Positions 1 through 9,424 of a DNA stretch of 64,000 bases are shown here, piece after piece; within the stretch, counting starts at the first letter, position 1, and every line of letters starts with the position of its first letter. Both the position numbers and the translations under genes were made by a program. The notes beneath the pieces are model-generated. The model was not told the origin of the DNA and searched no databases. It worked only from the letters and a program-made list of their open reading frames with translations. Source of the DNA: Streptantibioticus_C sp963761325 (GTDB lineage: Bacteria; Actinomycetota; Actinomycetes; Streptomycetales; Streptomycetaceae); assembly GCA_963761325.1 (NCBI GenBank), contig CAVXGZ010000003.1:895846-959845 (forward strand), read 5' to 3'.

Positions 1-2358
1 CGGGCGCTGGACCACCTGGACCGCTTCACCGTGCAGACCGCCGAGGCGCTCGCCGTCAGCAGCGACCCGTGCCGGTACGACGATCTGCTCGCCCTGCTGT
101 CGGGTGACACGCCGGACCCGGACGTGGCGGCGGCGCTGCCCGGCGCGGTCGCCGCGCTGCGCGCCAACGCGCTGGTGTGGGGTGGCGACGAGCGGCTGCG
201 GCTGGTGCGCACGGCGCGCGATCTGCTGACGCCCTCGGTCTCCGTGCCCTCGCCGACCGGGCTCGGCCCGTCGCTCGCCGAGGCGTCGGCGGGCATGTCG
301 CCCGGCCGCCTGCAGGAGATCCTGGCCGACGCCGGGCTGCCCGCCACCCACGACCCGGTCAGCGCGGTCGCCGCGCTGCGGGCGCTGTTCGAGGACCGCG
401 CGCGGATGGCCGCCCTGCTGGCCGCCGCCCCGGAGGGCACCGGCGCGGTGCTGGCGAAGCTGACCTGGGGGCCGCCGTACGGCGAGGTGGCGCAGGCCGG
501 CCGCGCGGTGCGGGCCGACCGGGCCGGCACGCCGGTGCAGTGGCTGCTCGCCCGCGGCCTGCTGCTGCCCGCCGGGGCGCACAACGTGGTGCTGCCGCGC
601 GAGGTCGCGCTCCACCTGCGCGCCGGGCGGGCGCACCGCACGCCGGAGCCGCTGCCGCCGGCGGTGGAGCCGCTGGCCGTCCACCCGGTGGCCACCGTGG
701 ACGCGACGGCGGCCGGCGAGGCGTTCACCGCGGTCCGCACCGTCGAGGAGCTGCTGAAGGAGTGGGAGACCGGCGGACCGCAGGTGCTGCGGGCCGGCGG
801 GCTGAGCGTGCGCGACCTGAAGCGGACCGCCGCCGCGCTGGACGTCACCGAGCAGCGGGCCGCCTTCTGGCTGGAGGTGGCCTACGCGGCCGGCCTGGTC
901 GCCTCGGACGGCGAGGCCGACGAGGCGTTCGCGCCCACCCCCGGCTACGACGCGTGGCTGCCGCTGGCCACCGAGGACCGCTGGGCGGCGCTGGTGACCG
1001 CGTGGCTGTCGGCCACCCGCACGCCCGGCGTGGTCGGCCTGCGCGACGCGCGCGGGCGCACGCTGGCCGCGCTCGGCCCCGACCTGGACCGCTCGGCGGC
1101 GCCCGCGGTGCGCCGCCGGGTGCTCGACCTGCTCGCGGAACTGCCCGAGGGCGCCTCCGCCGACCCGGAGGCGCTGCTGGAACGGCTGCGCTGGGAGCGC
1201 CCGCAGCGCAGTTCGGGCGGCACGGCCGGCTCGGGCGGCGGCGCGGGCGAGTTGCGGGCCCGGCTGGTGCACTGGACGGTCCAGGAGGCGGAGGCGCTGG
1301 GCGTGACCGGCCGCGGCGCGCTGGCCTCCTACGTCCGCGAGTCGCTGGCCTCCCACCCGCGGCGTCCGGTCGCCGGGGCGCCCGGCGGCGGGGACGGCTT
1401 CGCCGCGGCGGCCCGGCTGCTGGCCGCTCTGCTGCCCGCGCCGCTCGACCACGTGCTGCTGCAGGCCGACCTGACCGCGGTGGCGCCCGGGCCGCTGCGC
1501 GCGCCGCTGGCGGAGTTCCTCGGGGTCGCCGCCGACGTGGAGTCCAAGGGCGGCGCGACCGTCTACCGGTTCACGCCCTCCTCGGTGCGCCGCGCGCTGG
1601 ACGCCGGGCGCACCGCCGACGACCTGCACACCTTCCTGGCCGCGCACGCGCGCACCCCGGTCCCGCAGCCGCTCAGCTACCTCATCGACGACGTGGCCCG
1701 GCGGCACGGGCACCTGCGGGTGGGCGCCGCGTCGGCGTACCTGCGCTGCGACGACGACGCGGTGCTGGCCGAGATCCTGGCCGACAAGCGGTCCGCCCCG
1801 CTCGGGCTGCGGCGGCTCGCGCCGACGGTGCTGGCCGCGCTGGCCGATCCGGGCGCGCTGCTGGAGCGGCTGCGCGCGATGGGCTTCGCGCCGGCCGCGG
1901 AGTCCGCCGACGGCGACGTGCTGATCACCCGGGCCGACGCCTGCCGCACCCCGCCCAGGACACCGCCCGCCCCGGTGCCCGACGGGCCGCCGCAGCCGGA
2001 CGACCGGTTGCTGACGGCCGCCGTCCGGGCGATCCGGGCCGGCGACCGCGCCGCCACCGCCGCCGTCCGCGCCCCGGGCCCGCCCCGGCGGCCCGGCGCC
2101 GCCGACGCCCCGCAGCGGCCGGCGCCGCGCTCGACGTCAGCCGACACGCTGGCCACCGTGCAGGCCGCCGTGCTGACCGGCGAGCCGCTGTGGATCGGCT
2201 ACGTCAACGCGGAGGGCGCGGCCACCCAGCGGGTCATCGAACCGGTCCGGGTCGAGGGCGGCTTCGTCACCGCCTACGACCGGACCGCCGAGTCGGTGCG
2301 CACCTACGCGCTGCACCGCATCACCGGAGTGCGCGAACTGGCCGACGAGACCCCCTGA
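1..2358 (+). CDS. XPB/Ssl2-type helicase-associated domain protein (5' partial)
   Basis: The reading frame is open from the first base, so the true start lies upstream; about 785 residues are visible. The protein has no helicase motifs. It resembles the actinobacterial XPB/Ssl2 N-terminal-domain proteins encoded beside an XPB helicase. It is alpha-helical and Leu/Ala-rich, with a low-complexity Gly/Ser linker near residues 410-420 and a Pro/Arg/Ala-rich linker around residue 700. The C-terminal 60 residues (ending near HRITGVREL) resemble a WYL-type ligand-binding fold. The XPB helicase gene follows at 3255 with one opposite-strand gene between, so a partnership in DNA repair is plausible but inferred. 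Confidence 0.8.
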   Translation, partial: RALDHLDRFTVQTAEALAVSSDPCRYDDLLALLSGDTPDPDVAAALPGAVAALRANALVWGGDERLRLVRTARDLLTPSVSVPSPTGLGPSLAEASAGMSPGRLQEILADAGLPATHDPVSAVAALRALFEDRARMAALLAAAPEGTGAVLAKLTWGPPYGEVAQAGRAVRADRAGTPVQWLLARGLLLPAGAHNVVLPREVALHLRAGRAHRTPEPLPPAVEPLAVHPVATVDATAAGEAFTAVRTVEELLKEWETGGPQVLRAGGLSVRDLKRTAAALDVTEQRAAFWLEVAYAAGLVASDGEADEAFAPTPGYDAWLPLATEDRWAALVTAWLSATRTPGVVGLRDARGRTLAALGPDLDRSAAPAVRRRVLDLLAELPEGASADPEALLERLRWERPQRSSGGTAGSGGGAGELRARLVHWTVQEAEALGVTGRGALASYVRESLASHPRRPVAGAPGGGDGFAAAARLLAALLPAPLDHVLLQADLTAVAPGPLRAPLAEFLGVAADVESKGGATVYRFTPSSVRRALDAGRTADDLHTFLAAHARTPVPQPLSYLIDDVARRHGHLRVGAASAYLRCDDDAVLAEILADKRSAPLGLRRLAPTVLAALADPGALLERLRAMGFAPAAESADGDVLITRADACRTPPRTPPAPVPDGPPQPDDRLLTAAVRAIRAGDRAATAAVRAPGPPRRPGAADAPQRPAPRSTSADTLATVQAAVLTGEPLWIGYVNAEGAATQRVIEPVRVEGGFVTAYDRTAESVRTYALHRITGVRELADETP

Positions 2359-3114
2359 TCAGCCGGTCTCGGAGGAGGCGGCGTCCGACCGGCGGCGCCA
2401 CCAGTGCCGGCGGGGCGGGTGCACGGTGCGGCCGAGGCGGCGTCCGACGATGAGGTAACCCAGCAGCGCGCCGGAGGTGTTGAGGATCACGTCGTCGATG
2501 TCGAAGGCCCGGCCCTCGACCATCGTCCCCTGCGCGGTCTCCACGCAGAGCATCACGAACGCGGTCACCAGGACCACCCGCACCAGACCGCGGGTGCGCG
2601 GGAAGACCACCGGCAGCAGGAGCCCGAACGGCATGCCGAGCACCACGTTCCCGCCGATCTGCTTGACGGTGTCGCGCACCGCGGGCTGGTCGACGTAGGC
2701 CCGGATCGACGCCCCCGGCGTGAAGTTGGGGTGCACCAGCGACACCGAGGCGGGCGAGGGCACCAGCGTGAGCTTGGCCAGCACGACCGCGAAGCCCACC
2801 ATGCACATGAACCCCAGCAGCAGCAGGAACCCGCGGGCCACCCCGCGCAGCGGCGGCCGCTGGTCCGGCTGCGGCGCCGGCGGGCGGCGGGCCGGCCGGC
2901 GTCCGCCGAAGCGGCTCAGCCAGCCGTTGGCGGGCCGCTTCGCCGACCTGCCGGCCGTCCGCGCGGGCTTCCTGGTGCGGGTGGCGCGCGCCTTGGCCGG
3001 CTTGCGCGCCGGCCGGCCGGCTGCGGCCTTCTTCTTCTGCGGCTTCCTCCCCGGCCTGCCCGGCTTCCCCGGTTTCCCGGGTGCCCGCTTCCACCACGCC
3101 ACGATCCCGGCCAC
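2359..3114 (-). CDS. VanZ family membrane protein
   Basis: The 251-residue protein begins at a GTG. Its first ~85 residues are a very basic tail rich in Lys, Arg, Pro and Gly (repeated GKPG/GRPG-like units), probably cytoplasmic. Hydrophobic segments follow near residues 93-115, 150-172 and 178-195. The signature region around residue 155 (GGNVVLGMPFGLLLP) and the FDIDDVILNTSGALLGY stretch match the VanZ family, whose founder is linked to teicoplanin resistance; most chromosomal members have no known function. The stop codon abuts the stop of the upstream-strand gene, so the two are convergent. Family confident, function unknown. Confidence 0.82.
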   Translation of the reverse strand: MAGIVAWWKRAPGKPGKPGRPGRKPQKKKAAAGRPARKPAKARATRTRKPARTAGRSAKRPANGWLSRFGGRRPARRPPAPQPDQRPPLRGVARGFLLLLGFMCMVGFAVVLAKLTLVPSPASVSLVHPNFTPGASIRAYVDQPAVRDTVKQIGGNVVLGMPFGLLLPVVFPRTRGLVRVVLVTAFVMLCVETAQGTMVEGRAFDIDDVILNTSGALLGYLIVGRRLGRTVHPPRRHWWRRRSDAASSETG

Positions 3115-3254
3115 GGCAACCTCCCACCCCCCGGTGACGACGACTCCTCGGCCCGGCGTCTACCCCGGTATCACCGCCCGATGCCGGTACTACTCGGACA
3201 TGGGAGACACTGGATGCTTGTCCCCGGCAGGTCGTACGAGCGGAAGGCACCGGC

Positions 3255-4916
3255 GTGAACGGACCCCTGATCGTCCAGAGCGACAAGACGTTGCTGCTCG
3301 AGGTGGACGGGCCGCGCGCGGACGAGTGCCGGCGGGCCATCGCCCCGTTCGCCGAACTGGAGCGCGCGCCGGAGCACATCCACACCTACCGGGTCACCCC
3401 GCTCGGGCTGTGGAACGCGCGGGCGGCCGGGCACGACGCCGAGCAGGTGGTCGACGCGCTGGTCGAGTTCTCGCGCTACCCGGTGCCGCACGCGCTGCTG
3501 ATCGACGTGGCCGAGACGATGTCGCGCTACGGGCGGCTGCGGCTGGTCAAGCACCCGACGCACGGGCTGGTGCTGGAGACCACCGACCGCCCGGTGCTGC
3601 AGGAGGTGCTGCACTCCAAGAAGATCCAGCCGCTGGTCGGCACCCGGATCGACCCGGACACCGTGGCGGTGCACCCCTCGGAGCGCGGGCAGATCAAGCA
3701 GGCGCTGCTCAAGCTCGGCTGGCCGGCCGAGGACCTGGCGGGCTACGTGGACGGCGAGGCGCACCCGATCGCGCTGCGCGAGGAGGACTGGCGGCTGCGG
3801 CCCTACCAGCAGCAGGCCGTCGAGGGGTTCTGGCACGGCGGCTCGGGCGTGGTGGTGCTGCCGTGCGGCGCGGGCAAGACGCTGGTCGGCGCCGGCGCGA
3901 TGGCGCAGGCCAAGGCGACCACGCTGATCCTGGTCACCAACACCGTCTCGGCCCGGCAGTGGAAGCACGAACTGGTGCGGCGCACCTCGCTGACCGAGGA
4001 CGAGATCGGCGAGTACAGCGGCACCCGCAAGGAGATCCGGCCGGTCACCATCGCCACCTACCAGGTGCTCACCACCCGCCGTAAGGGCGTCTACGCGCAC
4101 CTGGAGCTGTTCGACTCGCGCGACTGGGGCCTGATCGTCTACGACGAGGTGCACCTGCTGCCCGCGCCGGTCTTCAAGTTCACCGCCGACCTGCAGGCCC
4201 GACGCCGCCTCGGCCTGACCGCCACCCTGGTGCGCGAGGACGGCCGCGAGTCCGACGTCTTCTCGCTGATCGGCCCGAAGCGGTTCGACGCGCCGTGGAA
4301 GGAGATCGAGGCGCAGGGCTACATCGCGCCCGCCGACTGCGTCGAGGTGCGCGTCAACCTCACCGACGCCGAACGCCTCGCCTACGCGACCGCGGAGACC
4401 GAGGAGAAGTACCGCTACTGCGCGACGACCGCCACCAAGCGCCGGGTCACCGAGGCGCTGGTGCGCCGCCACCACGGCGAGCAGACGCTGGTGATCGGCC
4501 AGTACATCGACCAGCTCGACGAACTCGGCGAGCACCTGGACGCGCCCGTCATCAAGGGCGAGACGCCCAACGGCCGGCGCGAGAAGCTGTTCGAGGCGTT
4601 CCGGCAGGGCGAGATCGGCGTGCTGGTGGTCTCCAAGGTCGCCAACTTCTCCATCGACCTGCCGGAGGCGACCGTCGCGATCCAGGTGTCCGGCACCTTC
4701 GGCTCGCGCCAGGAGGAGGCGCAGCGCCTCGGCCGGGTGCTGCGCCCCAAGGCCGACGGGCACGAGGCGCGCTTCTACTCGGTGGTCGCCCGCGACACCG
4801 TCGACCAGGACTTCGCCGCCCACCGGCAGCGCTTCCTGGCCGAGCAGGGCTACGCCTACCGGATCGTGGACGCCGACGACGTGCTCGCCGGCGACGACGT
4901 GGGCGACGACGTGTGA
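3255..4916 (+). CDS. DNA repair helicase XPB (superfamily 2)
   Basis: This 553-residue protein matches bacterial XPB helicases in length. An N-terminal damage-recognition-like domain (1-175) precedes a RecA-like core with Walker A PCGAGKT (203-209) and the DEVH box at 297-300. A second RecA-like domain carries the conserved QxxGRxxR-type motif VI (AQRLGRVLRPK). It is expected to be an ATP-driven 3'-5' helicase acting with nucleotide-excision-type repair nucleases in the cytoplasm. The GTG start is supported by GGAAGG eight bases upstream. The partner-like gene lies just upstream at 1-2358 with VanZ between on the other strand. Confidence 0.93.
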   Translation: MNGPLIVQSDKTLLLEVDGPRADECRRAIAPFAELERAPEHIHTYRVTPLGLWNARAAGHDAEQVVDALVEFSRYPVPHALLIDVAETMSRYGRLRLVKHPTHGLVLETTDRPVLQEVLHSKKIQPLVGTRIDPDTVAVHPSERGQIKQALLKLGWPAEDLAGYVDGEAHPIALREEDWRLRPYQQQAVEGFWHGGSGVVVLPCGAGKTLVGAGAMAQAKATTLILVTNTVSARQWKHELVRRTSLTEDEIGEYSGTRKEIRPVTIATYQVLTTRRKGVYAHLELFDSRDWGLIVYDEVHLLPAPVFKFTADLQARRRLGLTATLVREDGRESDVFSLIGPKRFDAPWKEIEAQGYIAPADCVEVRVNLTDAERLAYATAETEEKYRYCATTATKRRVTEALVRRHHGEQTLVIGQYIDQLDELGEHLDAPVIKGETPNGRREKLFEAFRQGEIGVLVVSKVANFSIDLPEATVAIQVSGTFGSRQEEAQRLGRVLRPKADGHEARFYSVVARDTVDQDFAAHRQRFLAEQGYAYRIVDADDVLAGDDVGDDV

Positions 4917-4950
4917 ACCGCGCCGCGGGCGGCCGGCCGCCCCGGCCCGG

Positions 4951-5730
4951 TCACCCCAGGGAGACCCGCTCCAGCCAGAAGTCCAGCAGGGCCGCGTCGC
5001 CCAGCACCTCGACCCGGTCGCTGCCGGCCGGCAGCCGGCGGTAGAAGGTCCGCAACACGTCGGCGAGCGGGCCGCGCACCGCGACGTCCGCCTTGGCGTG
5101 CTCCCGGCTCCAGGTGAAGCCGGCGTCCCGCAGTTCGATCAGCCACTCCGCGCCGGCCTCGGCCGGGGTGTCGGTGGCGTGCAGGTGCAGGGTGCCGCCG
5201 GTGACGCCCTGCGGGCCGTGCGGGTCGGCCAGCCGGGCGGTGAGGCCGATCGCGGGGGCGAGTTCGAGGAGTTCGTCGATGGCGTCGGCGGCCACGTCCG
5301 GGGCGATCTCGTAGCGGGCGCCGACGGTGGCGGCGGCGTCGGCGCGGTGGATCACCACGTCGTGGGTGGCCCGGCGGGCCCAGGCCAGCGTGGGCTGGGT
5401 GACGCCGAAGACCGTGGCGACCCGGTCGGGGCCCGCGTCGCGCAGCGCCCGCGCGGCCTGTTTCGCGGCGGCGGCCAGCCAGTCGTCGAGCTGCTCGGCG
5501 TCCGGGGCCTCGGAGGGGGCGGCGCCGGGCGCGGGCTCCCCGGCGCGCACGGCGGCGCCGACCGTCAGGAGGTTTCCGCCGACGTGCCGCAGCAGCGCGG
5601 CCGCGTTCCAGCCCGGGCAGGTGGGCACCGGCTGTCCGGGATCGGTGTCGCGCAGCAGGGCTCGCAACTCCTCGGTCTGGACGAGGAGTTCGTCACAGTA
5701 GCGATCGTGTCCGAGGGACGACGGGGTCAT
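4951..5730 (-). CDS. maleylpyruvate isomerase family mycothiol-dependent protein
   Basis: The protein has 259 residues from the ATG at 5730, preceded by an AAGGTGG element; a GTG twelve bases upstream is an alternative. The N-terminal DinB-like helical domain has the typical PTCPGW segment (near residue 40) and a conserved HDVVIHRADAA stretch (~residues 125-135). The smaller C-terminal domain (from ~165) is the usual MDMPI C-terminal fold. Family members use mycothiol as cofactor or bind metal through conserved His residues. The actual substrate is unknown. It is convergent with the XPB gene. Confidence 0.82.
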   Translation of the reverse strand: MTPSSLGHDRYCDELLVQTEELRALLRDTDPGQPVPTCPGWNAAALLRHVGGNLLTVGAAVRAGEPAPGAAPSEAPDAEQLDDWLAAAAKQAARALRDAGPDRVATVFGVTQPTLAWARRATHDVVIHRADAAATVGARYEIAPDVAADAIDELLELAPAIGLTARLADPHGPQGVTGGTLHLHATDTPAEAGAEWLIELRDAGFTWSREHAKADVAVRGPLADVLRTFYRRLPAGSDRVEVLGDAALLDFWLERVSLG

Positions 5731-5840
5731 CGGATGTGCCACCTTCCGCGGTGCCGCACGGGCGGCCCGTCCGCCCGTGCCCGTAGACGTATCGCGGCAG
5801 GTGCCAGGAACGCCAATCCCGGGCCCCGCAGCGGCCCGCG

Positions 5841-6089
5841 TCAGTGCGGCCGGCCGGGGTCCGCCGGGCCGGGATCGGGCTGCCGGGTGCCGTCGGTGCC
5901 GAGCACCACGACCCGGAAGGCGGTGTCGAGGAAGACGCCGACGGCGTGCAGTGCGGCGCCCAGGCCGTGGCGCGGCGGCACGGGGCCGGGTCCGGCGGGC
6001 GGGCCCGGTGGGGCGCCGGGCGTGCGGGGGCCGGGCAGCGCGCCGGAGGCGGTGCTGCCCCTGATCGGATGCATGGTTTCAGCGGTCAT
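5841..6089 (-). CDS. small Pro/Gly-rich hypothetical protein
   Basis: An 82-residue ORF starts at the ATG at 6089 just after GGAG; a longer version to 6155 is open but would overlap the operator-like palindrome. The N-terminal half is Pro/Gly-rich and the C-terminal half contains a hydrophobic helix (GLGAALHAVGVFLDTAFRVVVLG). I do not recognise the family. It is divergent from helR, with about 410 bp between the two genes. Confidence 0.5.
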   Translation of the reverse strand: MTAETMHPIRGSTASGALPGPRTPGAPPGPPAGPGPVPPRHGLGAALHAVGVFLDTAFRVVVLGTDGTRQPDPGPADPGRPH

Positions 6090-6499
6090 GTCTCCAAAGG
6101 TAGGTTTTCCACCCCGGTGGCGTACATCGTTCGAACGGACGAACGTACCCGGCACCGCCGTACTCCGTACGGATCACGGCCGGCCGGCGGTTCTCGGGGG
6201 TCGCTCGGGGGCGGCGTCGGGGGCGCGGGGGCGCACCGGGGGCGGAGCCGGGGGGCGGGCGGCGCCTTACGGCGGAAACCCGTTCGCGCGGCGCGCGCGC
6301 TCGGCGTAGGATCTCGCCTCTTGCCACCTCCTGGGCGACCGCGGACCACCGCGGGACCGGGGGCGCCGACCGGACGGAAACCGGCCGGCTCCGCGTCGCA
6401 CCGCCGTCACGCGTCCACCGCAGCCGAGGCACCGGGCCCCCGCCCGCGCGCCGCACGGCCGCCGACGCCCGCCCGCGCACCCCCGGAGGCATCACCGCC
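6090..6499. other. divergent intergenic region before helR
   Basis: This 410-bp spacer separates the small minus-strand ORF from helR. It holds an inverted repeat CGTTCG-N6-CGAACG at 6128-6145 and a second one, CCGTAC-TCC-GTACGG, at 6158-6172. Low-complexity GGGGGC runs follow near 6190-6260. HelR has a clear ribosome site (GGAGG at 6485-6489) before its GTG at 6500. I looked for the rifamycin-associated element known upstream of helR genes and could not identify it. Confidence 0.5.
6128..6145. promoter_or_regulatory. operator-like inverted repeat (TetR-type)
   Basis: CGTTCG and CGAACG arms are separated by six bases, with flanking GTAC tetranucleotides on both sides (6122-6125 and 6144-6147). 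The 5' part also reads as the perfect palindrome CGTTCGAACG. Such arms are typical of TetR-family operators. It lies 39 bp upstream of the small minus-strand ORF start. The cognate regulator is not in the window. Confidence 0.4.
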
Positions 6500-8572
6500 G
6501 TGTCCACCCCTACCACCGAGCACGGTCCGCTGGACCGCGAGCGCGCCCACCTCGCCGCGTCCCGCACCGCCCTGCGCGCCATGCGGGCCGACGCCGAGGC
6601 CCTCGACATCCGGGACGTGACCGCGAACTGGGTCAACGCCGAGGTGCTCAAGAACCAGATCGAGGCGCGCATCGAGGCGCTCGCCGACCTGGCGCACACC
6701 CCGCTGTTCTTCGGCCGCCTCGACTACCTGCACGCGGTCGGCGCCGACCAGGCGGAGGGCGCCGAGGGCGAGCGCTTCTACATCGGCCGCCGGCACGTGC
6801 ACGACGCGGGCGGCGACCCGATGGTCATCGACTGGCGCGCGCCGGTCTCGCAGCCGTTCTACCGCGCCTCGCGCAAGGCGCCGATGGACGTGGCGCTGCG
6901 CCGCCGCTTCGGCTACACCGGCGGCAACCTCACCGCCTACGAGGACGAGCACCTCACCGACACCACCGAGCGGGAGACCACCAGCAAGCTCCTGCAGACC
7001 GAGATCGAGCGCCCGCGCGTCGGCCCGATGCGCGACATCGTGGCCACCATCCAGCCCGAGCAGGACGAGATCGTCCGGGCCGGCGTGAACGGCACGGTCT
7101 GCGTGCAGGGCGCCCCCGGCACCGGCAAGACCGCGGTCGGCCTGCACCGGGTCGCCTACCTGCTCTACGCGCACCGCGAGCGGCTGGCCCGCACCGGCAC
7201 GCTGGTCGTCGGGCCGAACCGCTCGTTCCTGCAGTACATCGAGCAGGTGCTGCCCGCGCTGGGCGAGCTGCACGTCAAGCAGGCCACCGTCGACGACCTG
7301 GTGGCACACGTCGAGGTGCGGGCGGTCGACTCCGCGGCGGCCGGCACGGTCAAGGGCGACGTGCGGATGGCCGAGGTGGTGCGCCGCGCGGTGCGCAGCG
7401 GCATCACGCTGCCCACCGAACCGCTCGTCGTGGTGCGCGGTTCGCGGCGCTGGCGGGTGCCGGCCCACGAACTGGAGGAACTGGTAAGGGAACTGATGGG
7501 CCGTGACATGCGCTACGGCGCTGCGGCCGAGGCGCTTCCGCAGCGCATCGCGCACGCCGTCCTGGTCCGGATGGAGTCGGCCGGCGAGGCGCCCGACGAC
7601 CGGGTGCAGGACGCGGTGGCCCGCAGCCAGCCGGTGAAGGCGGCGGTCAAGTCGATGTGGCCGCCGGTCGATCCGGCCAAGACGGTGCTGCGGCTGCTGT
7701 CCGACCCGGACTTCCTGGCCGGCTGCGCGGACGGCCTGCTCACCGCCGAGGAGCAGCGGGCGATCCGCTGGGCCAAGCCGGCCCGGGGCCTGAAGTCCGC
7801 GCCCTGGTCGGCGGCCGACGCGGTACTGGTCGACGAGGCGACCGACCAGGTGCAGCGCACCCACTCGCTCGGCCACGTGGTGCTGGACGAGGCGCAGGAC
7901 CTGTCCCCCATGCAGTACCGCGCGGTGGGCCGCCGGTGCACGACCGGTTCGGCCACCGTGCTGGGCGACATCGCGCAGGGCACCACCCCCTGGGCGACGG
8001 CCAGTTGGGCCGAGGCGCTGGCCCACCTCGGCAAACCGGACGCCCGCGTCGAGGAGTTGACGCGCGGCTTCCGCGTGCCGCGCCAGGTCATCGCCTACGC
8101 CTCGCGGCTGCTCCCGCAGATCGCGCCGCTGCTCGCCCCGGCCACCTCGGTACGGGAGTCGGCGGGCGACCTGCGCGTCGAGGCGGTCGCCACCGAGGAG
8201 TTGACCGGCGCGGTCGTCGCGGCCTGCGTGGCCTCGCTGCGCCGGGAGGGCTCGATCGGCCTGATCGCCGCCGACCCGCGCATTCCGGAACTGTCCGCCG
8301 CGCTCACCGCGGCCGGCCTGCCGCACCTGTCGCCCGGCGAGGAGACCTCGGACCTCGCCCGCCTCACCCTGGTGCCGGCCTCCCTCGCCAAGGGCCTGGA
8401 GTACGACTACGTGGTGCTCGACGAACCGGCCGCCGTCGTCGCCGCGGAACCGGATCCGCGCACCGGCCTGCGCCGGCTGTACGTCGCGCTCACCCGCGCC
8501 GTCTCCGGCCTGGTCGTCGTGCACGCCGCCCCACTGCCGGACGCCCTGGCCGCCGAGCCGGCCCGGGTCTGA
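6500..8572 (+). CDS. helR: RNA polymerase recycling motor ATPase HelR (HelD-like, SF1)
   Basis: The 690-residue protein has the HelD/UvrD layout. A helical N-terminal arm (about 1-170) is followed by Walker A GAPGTGKT at 204-211, a DEAQD Walker B box near residue 462, and a C-terminal UvrD-like motif (LYVALTRA). HelR proteins bind stalled or rifamycin-blocked RNA polymerase and use ATP to release it, giving rifamycin tolerance; this is family knowledge. GGAGG ends eleven bases upstream of the GTG start. The gene stands alone, divergent from the small upstream ORF and convergent with the next gene. Confidence 0.88.
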   Translation: MSTPTTEHGPLDRERAHLAASRTALRAMRADAEALDIRDVTANWVNAEVLKNQIEARIEALADLAHTPLFFGRLDYLHAVGADQAEGAEGERFYIGRRHVHDAGGDPMVIDWRAPVSQPFYRASRKAPMDVALRRRFGYTGGNLTAYEDEHLTDTTERETTSKLLQTEIERPRVGPMRDIVATIQPEQDEIVRAGVNGTVCVQGAPGTGKTAVGLHRVAYLLYAHRERLARTGTLVVGPNRSFLQYIEQVLPALGELHVKQATVDDLVAHVEVRAVDSAAAGTVKGDVRMAEVVRRAVRSGITLPTEPLVVVRGSRRWRVPAHELEELVRELMGRDMRYGAAAEALPQRIAHAVLVRMESAGEAPDDRVQDAVARSQPVKAAVKSMWPPVDPAKTVLRLLSDPDFLAGCADGLLTAEEQRAIRWAKPARGLKSAPWSAADAVLVDEATDQVQRTHSLGHVVLDEAQDLSPMQYRAVGRRCTTGSATVLGDIAQGTTPWATASWAEALAHLGKPDARVEELTRGFRVPRQVIAYASRLLPQIAPLLAPATSVRESAGDLRVEAVATEELTGAVVAACVASLRREGSIGLIAADPRIPELSAALTAAGLPHLSPGEETSDLARLTLVPASLAKGLEYDYVVLDEPAAVVAAEPDPRTGLRRLYVALTRAVSGLVVVHAAPLPDALAAEPARV

Positions 8573-8604
8573 GCGGCCCGGACCGGCCGGGTGCGGGCGA
8601 GCCG

Positions 8605-9258
8605 CTACAGCCGCCGCACCCGGTCGGCCAGCCCGGCCAGCAGCGCGGGCTCCACCGGATGCTGGCGATAGCGCAGCAGCGACGCCCCGCCGAATTCCCC
8701 GAGCACCTTCGCGTACGGGAGCGTCTTCGGCGAAAGCCGGGCCACCGTCACGCAACTTCCGGCCGGCGAGACCTCGCTGAGATGGAAACAGGAGAGATCG
8801 ACCCGGTAGAAATCCCCGGGTTCCAGGAGGCGTTCCCGCACGGTGTCGATCTCGGCGACCTCCGCACTGCGCCGCAGCAGCGAATCCCGCCCGGTCCCCT
8901 CCGCTCGGTACAAGGGCCCGCGAATTTCCGGACTCCCGGATTCCGATCCGGCGAACTGCCGGTCCGCCATCACGCCGTCGATCACCAGGCTTTCCAGATC
9001 GAACGCGTGCCGGTGCACGAGCCAGGCCGGCGCCTGCACATGCCGTTCCCCTTCGGGCCAGCAATGCACCACATACCTGCGCCGCCGGTCGTCGACCGCC
9101 AGTTCCAGACGGAAGAATCCCAGCGGATGCCACAGGGCGGAAATGCGTTCGGAAAGGCGACCGGCCAGAAGAAGGCGGACCGCCGCGACGACCCCCGGCG
9201 CGTCCCGCCGGTCATACGCCGCGGCGAGCAGGGACGTGACGTCCGGATCAGCGGCCAT
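8605..9258 (-). CDS. cupin-like (cysteine-dioxygenase-fold) hypothetical protein
   Basis: The ATG at 9258 is preceded by GGGGAG, giving 217 residues. Residues ~75-95 read VHRHAFDLESLVIDG, close to the first cupin motif (HxH...E...G). The later stretch LLEPGDFYRVDLSCFHLSEV is compatible with cupin motif 2. A non-haem metal enzyme or metal-dependent sensor is therefore possible. It is divergent from the methyltransferase at 9425 (166-bp spacer), which suggests a functional pair. No closer family is recognised. Confidence 0.6.
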   Translation of the reverse strand: MAADPDVTSLLAAAYDRRDAPGVVAAVRLLLAGRLSERISALWHPLGFFRLELAVDDRRRRYVVHCWPEGERHVQAPAWLVHRHAFDLESLVIDGVMADRQFAGSESGSPEIRGPLYRAEGTGRDSLLRRSAEVAEIDTVRERLLEPGDFYRVDLSCFHLSEVSPAGSCVTVARLSPKTLPYAKVLGEFGGASLLRYRQHPVEPALLAGLADRVRRL

Positions 9259-9424
9259 CGGTTCTCCCCGGGACCATGGGTGTCGTGTCGTGGCGCCGCG
9301 CGGATGTCCGAGGATAGAGGCGGGTACCGCGGGGAACAACAGGCGGGGAAAACCAGCGGAAATGGCGGGGGACCGGCCGGGAAGCCGGCCGGCGGCCGTC
9401 CGACCGGAAGGGCGGCACGCGCCG

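Noticed and set aside
6173..6499. Rifamycin-associated element upstream of helR
   Set aside because: Looked for a long inverted repeat near the start, but nothing convincing could be seen; only a short CCGCGG-N4-CCGCGG repeat is present.
6407..9133. A 908-codon minus-strand frame across helR
   Set aside because: Antisense shadow of a well-supported gene; His/Arg/Gly-rich and without any recognisable domain.
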